DNA from: Eutreptiella sp. 'Long Island Sound 2002'
Taxonomy: Eukaryota > Euglenozoa > Euglenophyceae > Eutreptiales > Eutreptiaceae
NCBI GenBank assembly: GCA_964036045.1
Contig: OZ038381.1
Coordinates: 64,294,242 to 64,358,241 of the forward strand
Direction of reading: 5' to 3'
Length of the DNA: 64,000 bases
The position numbers and the translations under genes were made by a program. The notes beneath the pieces were generated by a model that was given only the letters and a program-made list of their open reading frames with translations, was not told the DNA's origin and did no database searches. This document shows, piece by piece, positions 56,436-64,000 of this stretch; position 1 is the stretch's first letter, and each line of letters begins with the position of its first letter.

Positions 56436-59268
56436 AGAAGGTCCCTACCAGGACCGTCCCCTACTGTACGCCCTCCACCATTTCCTGTCACTTCTATGGT
56501 CTTGCTTCTCACCAGGTTCTGCATGATCTTGCCCTATCCTGCACATTTTCCCACAAAAACCAGTATAATATGGCTCCTTCACACAAATCCTGATCCCTTG
56601 CAATAACCAACTCCCAAGTACAATAGCTCCAATCCAAATATTCCACACTGAGGGCTTCGAAGGGTGTTTGAGGTCCCGCTTTGACACTCAACAACTCCTC
56701 TCAACACGCCGGTCGTCTCACGGTGCACACGGAGACACGGGCGTTGGGCATGTACATAGAATTGCACCAATAGAATAATTGAAAAAGCCCTGAAATTGGC
56801 ATATAAACACAAATCAAGCAAAATTGGGGAAAGATGGAAACATACACAATCACAGTTATAGACCCTTCATTCCCTGGACTCAGGACCTTCCCTTGACTCA
56901 CCAACATGATGCCCTGAACCATGTCAAATAAGATGACTAAATGCCATGTGCCAAAAGTCACTACAGAAACCCCAAAAATGTGTTCACTCACAAGCCTCTA
57001 AATCCTAGCCCAAAGAGGCAGGTGGCTTGTCATGGCCTAGAGTGGCACTCAGGACCATGCCCTACACTGACATAATCTTGGTTGGACTTGGAGCTGATTG
57101 GGCCTGGAGAATTGCCCCATGAAGATGACCTCACAACCTAGCAAAATTAGGCAAATCACATCATAATGCTGAAAATTCAATTATATACTCAAAGGTAACT
57201 ACGGCAAATGTTCAAATGCTCCATGCATGTGTCAAACCGGATAGTAAAATACAGGGGTGATATAGACCAAAGGTCCATGCCCAAGAATATCCCAAAATAG
57301 GCTCTCAAACCCCTCCGGATATATACATGCCATGCTTCACAAGTCAACTCACGAATTTGAGATCTAATTTTGTGAGGCCTCGTGTGCCACGCCAAAGTGA
57401 CCACGTGATCCGGCATATGGTGAGGTGCCGCACCGAAGCATATGCCAACATATAAGCAACATACCATAGTTCACGGATCTCTAGGCACTTTACTGTTAGC
57501 CGGCCAGTTGAGCACATAAAATACAAAAAAGAGCATAAAATGAGGTCAAAAACATGCAAATAATGCCAAATTCAAAGTAATCACAATAGTATATAACTTC
57601 GCTCACCCATGGTATCAACATATGGTTCAAAACACAATTGCTTGGGACAATTTGCAAATAACCCCCCCACTTGGATCCCCACATGGACGCATAGGGACAC
57701 CTCCGAACCTCCTCACGATACGCACGATGAAAATGGGAAAATTGATAGTGGCGCTTGTGGGTCGCTCCGTAAGCCCTCCCACATTCACTATATGTGCGGT
57801 AGACTTAGTCTAGCGCTATGGAGCTCACCATTCGGACATGGGCAAAGCCCTTGCCACGTATTACTCCACATATCCTCCTACAAACGGAGATATATAACAT
57901 GGGCGTGAGCATAGCGAAGCACATACCATGCATATAACACATACCCTTAAAAAGTGGCTCCCACCATGGTATGCCATGCCCCTCCATGGACATAACTTCA
58001 CGTTAAAAATACATAGGAACCCAAAGAAAATTTCTATGCAACACCAACACTCATGAGGTACACTCGAAAGTCGCATTAAAATATTCGGTTGCATGGTCCA
58101 AGAGTTATATATCACTTTCTACCCTCGTGACCATTATCCCTTGCTACACCAAGCATGTGTACACATCAAGGGCGTTTGACGCTTCCCAGATTAAGTTGAG
58201 ACCAAGGCAATTCTAGCCGATATCTCAAAATTGTAAGTCCTCGCCGTGAGTCGGAGATATGACCTTTCAAAGTGGCCTCACGAATCAATTTTGTTTCGCC
58301 TATATCCCCAAGAAAAATGAAGGAGACAACAAAAGGAAGGTTGATTCGTGATCGGGGAAAAATGTAGGACCACCCAAAATTCATCATATCCAGTGCGGCG
58401 ACCTCGAAGTCGAATATCAGGTTCTGAATGTCTGAAAAATCGGATTAATTTTGCGAGGGTATAACATGGAAAATGCGGAAGCAACCAACCCTTTTCTGAT
58501 GAAATCTGACCCTTCATCGGGGTTTCCGCTAAAATATCTGGAAATAACAGTTGACCAATCGGTTACCGCAAAATCGCGAGCCAACTGACAGTCGCCGATA
58601 CATTGACAATCAGAACGGGTAGCTGAAAATTTACGGAAGCATTATGATAAAAAAACCCTGTTGATTCCTGATATTCTGATATAAAAATCTCAGCCGGCGG
58701 CGCCTCGGTATTGAATATGCCCGCTCATAGCTGGAATGCCCAAACCTATCACACTATCACATCAGATTAGGTCAGGTGGATGGAAGAGTATGATATCAGC
58801 CAATGGCGGCTTGCCGGCCCATAGATACACACCCCAAGTGACCCAAAGATTGCCATGGGGGTCCGAACCGGCTTCACCCCCCTTCTCAGAGCGTTGTATC
58901 CGCTCGGAAGTCATTGATAAGAGGATGGGAGGACTCCAATGGGCTCAAACCCCCCCCCCATGTCCCAAGGACACATGGAGGCCCCACATACAGCGTAGGC
59001 GTCCCCCATGCCCCAAGGGAGGGGTGAGGACACTCATAGTCGGTGCCCTCCGCCATATCCGGTGTCCTCTTGATCTACAACATGGACCAAGGGGATCAAA
59101 GATAGAGAAACGTCGTCGGTCGACCTAAATAAGTATACCACAATGAAATATATATGTGGAGACCGAGTGAAGGGGGTATATGCCCAATCAAGGCCCAAAA
59201 ATCCCCGGATGAACGCCCCCACCCGTCTCCCAAGCACAAAAACAAACAAAAATGCCAAGGTGGATCCA
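56436..59268. other. Intergenic region between E2 and E3
   Basis: 2.8 kb, AT-richer than its flanks, only short chance frames. The last few hundred bases must include the E3 3' region on the minus strand. I see no LTR pair, tRNA or gene. Confidence 0.6.
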
Positions 59269-60543
59269 TCACGGTGCTGCTGCAGCCACCAAATGGACCA
59301 ACACGTCCTTGACATCCAAGGAAATGTTCTTTCTTCTTAGATAATCCATCCAGACCGTGGTATATCTCGGCACAAAGCTGCTCCGAGGCTGCCACGAATC
59401 CCTGGATGCGGCGAATCCCTTCCAACGGACTTTATATAGCCTCCCCCCAGGCGTCCCCGGGTCCGGCATGTCCATCAGGATCCTCTTGGCAGTGAAGTCG
59501 TCGTCCTGACCCTCGTCATCCGAGTCCACATCGCCGGCTGTGAACTCGAAGGTGACGGGGCGTCCGCTGGGGTCTGGTGCTCGGGGACGGAGCTGGGTAT
59601 GGTCGCGGTCCAGGATCTCGGTATCCCCCACACGAACCGCATACACATCCTGCCCGACCTTCCGAACGATTACCCCCGGAACATACCAAGACGCCTGCCG
59701 ATGCCTGGACAGGACAGCCTTGTGGTGCCGCTCCACCCATACGGTGTCTCTGAGAGCATATTTCTGGACTTTTCCCTGCTTGAAGTACTTGGCCGTCTTC
59801 TCATGCTCGTCCTGAAGTGCCTTGGACACCTTGGCCGCCGTGTCGTCCGCCTCAGCCATCATAGCACTCGCATCCCGGGCCACTTTGCCACGGTTCAACC
59901 ACGGGAGAGTGCGTGACACTCGAATCCGTAGGAACAGGATACGGTGGGGCGACAGTCCAGTGGGCCCTGGAAGGTCGTGGTACGCCTGGAGAACTCTCCA
60001 CAGCGAATTGTACCGATTCCGGCCCGGTTCGTCAATGTGCAGCTGGCGGAACTTTTTGAACATCTGCCGCCCGGCCACCTCAGCCCGGCCATTCGACTGG
60101 CTGTGGTACGCCACGGTCTTGGCATGCCGAATCCCCATGTGCGTGCACATTGTCTTGATCCACGTCCCCACAAATTGACTGCCCCGATCGCTGCAGATGA
60201 CAGCTGGGACATCAAAAATCGTCAGCGAATGCCTGATCATGGCATTAGCGACGGTCTTGGCCTGCAGACACACTCCATGCTTGTCCTTCCTGTCTTTCTT
60301 CTTGAAATTCTTGCGGGGGACCACCACGATATACCCGCTGTGCCTATCCACCGCCAGGATGACACAGTCGTAGGTCTCTCCTTCCATGGTGACTTCAGGC
60401 ATGGCGAATACATCCATGGCCACGGACCGCATAGGGGCCTCCGATATAGCTGTATACACCGGGTTGCCCGCTGTGGAATGGTTGGGGCTCTTCGTAGCCC
60501 GACACACGGCGCAGTTGCTGCAGTACATGTCCAGGATGGCGTA
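59269..60543 (-). CDS. pol: E3 integrase and chromodomain
   Basis: Continues in frame after TAA: ILDMYCSNCAVC completes the HHCC site. The DDE core is Asp in VAMDVFAMPE, Asp in VICSDRGSQFVG and Glu in SNGRAEVAGR. A Trp-containing C-terminal module (WVERHHKAVL, ASWYVPGVIVRKVG) is followed by an acidic hinge and a chromodomain (TAKRILMD, YKVRWKGF, DSWQPRSSF). The best preserved part of E3. Confidence 0.87.
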   Translation of the reverse strand, partial: YAILDMYCSNCAVCRATKSPNHSTAGNPVYTAISEAPMRSVAMDVFAMPEVTMEGETYDCVILAVDRHSGYIVVVPRKNFKKKDRKDKHGVCLQAKTVANAMIRHSLTIFDVPAVICSDRGSQFVGTWIKTMCTHMGIRHAKTVAYHSQSNGRAEVAGRQMFKKFRQLHIDEPGRNRYNSLWRVLQAYHDLPGPTGLSPHRILFLRIRVSRTLPWLNRGKVARDASAMMAEADDTAAKVSKALQDEHEKTAKYFKQGKVQKYALRDTVWVERHHKAVLSRHRQASWYVPGVIVRKVGQDVYAVRVGDTEILDRDHTQLRPRAPDPSGRPVTFEFTAGDVDSDDEGQDDDFTAKRILMDMPDPGTPGGRLYKVRWKGFAASRDSWQPRSSFVPRYTTVWMDYLRRKNISLDVKDVLVHLVAAAAP

Positions 60544-61793
60544 TTACCCCGCTGGGAACTTGAAGCGCCACTCCAGGTCCTGCTGCATCTTGTCCCGACC
60601 AGCATGCATGAGCTGGGCGTTATGCCAGTGGTCAATGAGCTCCTCCATTCGGTTCTCAGGGACCAATAGCCTGTCCTTGAGGAATAATTCATCCCCATCC
60701 TCGGTCAAGCCCTCAGGCCATTCGTCGTCCGACGGGGCGCTCATGGCATTCCAGTACCTGCTCCAGTGGTCGGATGCCGCATAGTCATCCGACCAGTCCT
60801 CTGTCAGCACCGACCTGACTAGCTCTACTGGGGCCACCATCCATTGCTCGAGGGTTTCCTCTCGAATAGCTTGGACTCGGGGGCCCCAGAAATTGGCCAG
60901 GTCTGTACGATTTGCAATCACCACAAAGCACTTGACCCCCTCTTGCTCTATGGCCTTCTCCATCTCGATGATGCGCTTGGCCTCCTTGGTCTCCTTGGCG
61001 TCCCCATGGCTGGATATGTCCATCCATGCCTTGCCTGCGGGGTAGGCCCATCGACTGAGGCAGTCTGCCACAGTGTTGTCCTTCCCCAGGACATACACGA
61101 CGCTGAGGTCAAACTTGGCGAACGTCTCATGCCATCGGGCCCTCCTTGCTGCCGGTCCCGAGGGGGTGTCGACATGCTCCTAGGAGAATTGTGCCAGCTC
61201 TGTAAGGACTGATGGTCCGTACAAACCACCACCGGTTGTAATCCGATGTGGCCAGACCACTTCCTCAGCGCACAAACAATGGCGTGCGTCTCCTTCTCCC
61301 TCGCGGTCCAGGTTCGAAATTGGCCCTCGGCCAGGATCCGGCTCCAAAACGCCACGGGTACGTGCGACCCGTCGTCCCGGACCTGCTCCAGGACTACCCC
61401 TACAGCATAGTCCGAGGCGTCTGTCCGTAGCACGAATCCCTTGTCCGGGTCCAACAGGAATAGCCCCAGCTGCCCCAGGAGTCGCTCTTTCAGGCGGCTG
61501 ACCGCATCCTCGGCCTCAGGGGCCCAGGCAAGCGTCTTCTTGCTCCCCTTCCGGCCATCGAACTTGCCCACAGTTTGTGCAGCGGCCCTGACAGTTCTGC
61601 ATACATCTGGACATAGCCCGAATAGTAATTGCGAAACCCCATGAAGGATCGGAGTTCGCTGATGGTCTGGGGCTTCTCCCAGTGGTGCAGGGATGCCAGC
61701 TTCCCGGGCATGGGACGGCATTGCCCGTGACCAACCACGTGACCCGCGAACTCCACTTCCTTCACGAAGAGTGAGACTTTGGTGGGCTTGCAC
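60544..61793 (-). pseudogene. pol: E3 RNase H and linker (frameshifted)
   Basis: AWAPEAEDAVSRLKERL, VLRTDASDYAVGVVLEQ, EKETHAIVCAL, VVCTDHQSLQSW, then a shift near 61180 and LGKDNTVADCLSRWAYP. The zinc-binding histidines of the integrase (DHWHNAQLMHAG) come before TAA at 60544-60546. Confidence 0.83.
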
Positions 61794-63063
61794 ACCATGT
61801 TGTGCTTGTCCAGCTCGCTGAGCACTTGGCGCAGATCCTTCTCATGCGCTTCGATGAGCTCGTCCTCAGTCATGTCCTCCGTCCCGGACCCGATGATGAT
61901 GTCATCCACAAAGGGGTCGGCACAGTCCCGCGTAAGTCCTCCATCATGCGCTGCAAAGCGGCGTTGCCATTCTTGGCGCCCATAGGCACCACTTTCCACT
62001 GCATGGGCCCGAGCGGCGTCGACATCGCTGTACAGGGCCTGGAGTCCGGGTGTAGCGGCATCTGGTGATAGCCGTGTTTCAGGTCTAACACCGTGAAGAT
62101 CCGCTTATTTTGGTGTTTTCAGAGGATGGTGTAGATCAGAGGAAGCGAGTACGAGTTGCGCTCGGTTTGCTCGTTCAAATCCCTGTAATCAACCACCAAC
62201 CTCCACTCGCCCTTCTCCTTCTTGGGCACGGTAGAGGCTGGGCTCTCCCACTCACTGTCGGAGGGTTCGATCCAGCCCCGCTCAATAAACTCGGCCAACA
62301 ACTTCTGCATGGCCTCGGCCCGATCGGCCTGAAGTTGGTACTCCTGATGACGATAGATCTTGGGGTTCGGCTTCAGCTTGATCCTGGCTGTGCCAAACCT
62401 CCCACGATCTGGAGGGTTCTTGTTGGCGACGCCACTGAATAGCCGCGGATAGGCATTTATCAGCCTCTCCTTCAGCTCGGCGACCTTCGGGTTCTCCTGG
62501 GCCTCTTCAGCCGCTTGCTTCAGTATCGATACAACCGACCGCACTGCGGTATAGGCCTCTTCCGGGTCCGAGTCCGACTTCTCTTCGTCCGATATGCCGT
62601 CCTCATCGTCGTGGGGCGCGCTTCCGACCGATAATCTTCGGAAATTTGCGGCATTAGTTGAGTTCTTGTCGCTACCGGCCCCCATTCTTGGAAAATCCCA
62701 CGTCGGCGGGTCCGAGCCAACCGGACCATCATATTGGTCCGCGATGTGATCCATGACCCTCGCCACAAACTCATCCGTCTCGTACTTGCCGGTGACCAAC
62801 ATCTTGTCATCCCACCAATGCCGAGATGTGACCATGGCCCGCCCCTTCTTGGCTGCCACACAGTCGTGCATCCGAATCCGCATGTAGTTGACGACGTGGT
62901 CGATCTCCGCGTGGGACAGAACGTCAATGCCATCCATTGGCTGATCCGTCCGCTCCTTGGGCTCAAACATGACCCGCATGGGCACCGCCTCAACCCTGCG
63001 GATGAATGCTTCATCACCCGTGGGCAGGGCTTGCGCCCCATCCACCAAGAAAGCCTTGGTACC
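61490..63063 (-). pseudogene. pol: E3 reverse transcriptase (TGA and frameshift)
   Basis: LKERLINAYPRLFSG, the DRGRFGTARIKL lead, RLVVDYRDLNEQT, then TGA at 62119-62121 and on in the same frame with FTVLDLKHGYHQMPL. A one-base shift near 61930-61945 leads to the catalytic PFVDDIIIG and FAGHVVG, SFMGFRNYY. The catalytic DD is kept. Confidence 0.83.
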
Positions 63064-63440
63064 CTATGCTTGAACCGGGGAGGGCATTGATAAACACTTG
63101 GCGTCGATGAACAACTCCTCCTCTGGCCCAAGTGACATCTCGTTCAGGGTGATGGAATCCAGCTTCGATTTGAGACCTTCCAGCGGACATGGGGTGGATC
63201 CTATGCCGGTTATGACCAGGATCCCCTTCGCCCTATCCGCGACGATCTTCTCCACCGTACATCTGGTATTTTCCAGGGAGCCATGCCAATACATGGGCCC
63301 CCACTCCTTCAAACCCCAATGCCTGTGCCAGGCTCAGTCTCCTCGATGCCAATGCCTCCTACACTTCCTCAAAAGTGGGGCATCCTGGTAAGCGAAGACG
63401 TCCGTCTCGGGCGCTTCGGCTCCCAGCGTCTGAATCATCC
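63064..63440 (-). pseudogene. E3 Dam-like domain, catalytic motif absent
   Basis: Reads TDVFAYQDAPLLRKC, RRHWHRGD, an in-frame TGA, AWHRHWGLKEWGPMYWHGSL, then AKGILVITG. It aligns block by block with E2 (VDAFSS, KYWSAQDSAW, LMWIHCPP, AVLVVPM), but the N-P-P position reads H-G-S. It ends in TAG; the next part continues in frame (GTKAFLVDGAQ). Confidence 0.6.
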
Positions 63441-63468
63441 TGGCATACACCTGCAGCGCCATTCCATA

Positions 63469-64000
63469 CTACGTGAGCTGAACTCCGCGGTCTCCTCTGG
63501 ACTTGGCACCCACAGGTTGCACCGCTTGGATGATCCGATCCTCTTCGTCAGCATTCCATTGGGATGATCTGCATGCATAGTCCGTGGACAGCCATGTAAG
63601 GCATTCATCATCCTCCCGGACCAGCGTTGCACGATGGGGAAGGGCTCCAATGGCATTCCCCACCATGAAGTCATACCCCATGATCATATCTGAATCTGTA
63701 ATGTCGGCCACATAGAAATTCCCGGATAGAGTGCTTCTCTTCGCCAAATCAGGGGGATCAAGCGCTCATGCTCCCAGAATTCCATACTGATAGTGGCCTC
63801 ATGGGTGCGACCAGCCATAATCTCTCCATTGGGCACCTTCAGGCGTACCGGTCTACGGCTGGCATGCTAGGATTCCTCCTTGAACAACCCTCTCAGGACC
63901 AGGCTCACCTGGGCACCCGTATCCAACAAAACATCCACCAGGCATTTCTTTTGTCCGCACCGTACACGCACCTTCAAGTGCAACTGCCGCTCGTCACCCT
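63469..64000 (-). pseudogene. E3 aspartic protease, broken
   Basis: Starts off-window. ERQLHLKVRVRCGQKK and LLDTGAQVSLV (catalytic DTG at about 63930) lead into a stop near 63868; RLKVPNGEIMAG, then ADITDSDMIMGYDFM and CLTWLSTDYACRSSQW follow. Every block has a counterpart in E2. Confidence 0.75.

Larger units (their letters stand above)
59269..64000 (-). mobile_element. Gypsy-type chromovirus E3, 3' two-thirds (continues past right edge)
   Basis: Minus-strand order: protease (64000-63469), Dam-like domain, pre-RT, RT, RNase H, integrase, chromodomain. In-frame stops and at least three frameshifts make it defective. Gag and the 5' LTR are outside the window. It lies tail-to-tail with E2. Confidence 0.87.

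Noticed and set aside
1-64000. tRNA genes
   Set aside because: No cloverleaf with B-box-like GGTTCGANTCC in a fitting context was seen; the closest match (near 62264) lies in the E3 RT coding sequence.

Overview
The window is eukaryotic repeat-dominated DNA, with no bacterial operons, rRNA or tRNA genes. The host is probably an alga or other large-genome protist. The LTR element at 33.3-44.1 kb has a primer-binding site resembling that of plant/green-lineage elements (complementary to initiator Met-tRNA) and a chromodomain. The genes on the left have very short GT-AG introns (71-97 bp). I cannot name the species. No ordinary host gene can be supported; every convincing coding region belongs to a mobile element.

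Left part (1-31 kb): a two-gene DNA transposon enters from the left edge and ends at about 5613 with a terminal inverted repeat (TIR). A 1.2-kb internally different relative with matching TIRs and a 5-bp target duplication lies at 22085-23296. Both carry many copies of a near-perfect 20-26-bp palindrome (core GTGCGCGAGGCCTCGCGCAC), and all three recognisable introns of the second gene contain one. The transposons sit in a macrosatellite made of three block types. Block A is AC-rich spacer, 48-bp, 40-bp and about 30-bp minisatellites, and a linker. Block B is about 730-bp units, each with a large hairpin. Block C contains a G-rich GGTACC-type repeat and a second hairpin. The order is A1-B1-C1, A2-C2, A3-B3-C3, A4. 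A 2.7-kb very GC-rich segment (25999-28743), with a 211-bp dimeric tandem repeat and a decayed coding stretch, interrupts A4.

Right part (29.7-64 kb): a 2.69-kb segment (end of block A plus the first 1.4 kb of a gag-type retroelement) is tandemly repeated. The third unit runs into the longer retroelement E2 (+ strand, to about 56435: gag, zinc-binding region, protease, Dam-like domain, cut off before reverse transcriptase). The second unit was later split by a complete 10,708-bp Ty3/gypsy chromovirus E1 (minus strand, 33343-44050) with two 534-bp LTRs, a TCGAT target duplication, PBS and PPT. The third unit has a 2.3-kb insertion. A third element E3 (minus strand, 59269 to the right edge) carries protease, Dam-like, RT, RNase H, integrase and chromodomain, with several breaks.

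Most interesting: (i) the palindrome-bearing introns and spacers of the two-gene transposon; (ii) a Dam-methyltransferase-like domain between protease and RT in three different gypsy-type elements, its catalytic motif kept in one and lost in two; (iii) E1 gag starting inside the LTR and reading through the PBS; (iv) an in-frame UAG at the gag/protease boundary of both E1 and E2; (v) a readable order of duplication and insertion events.
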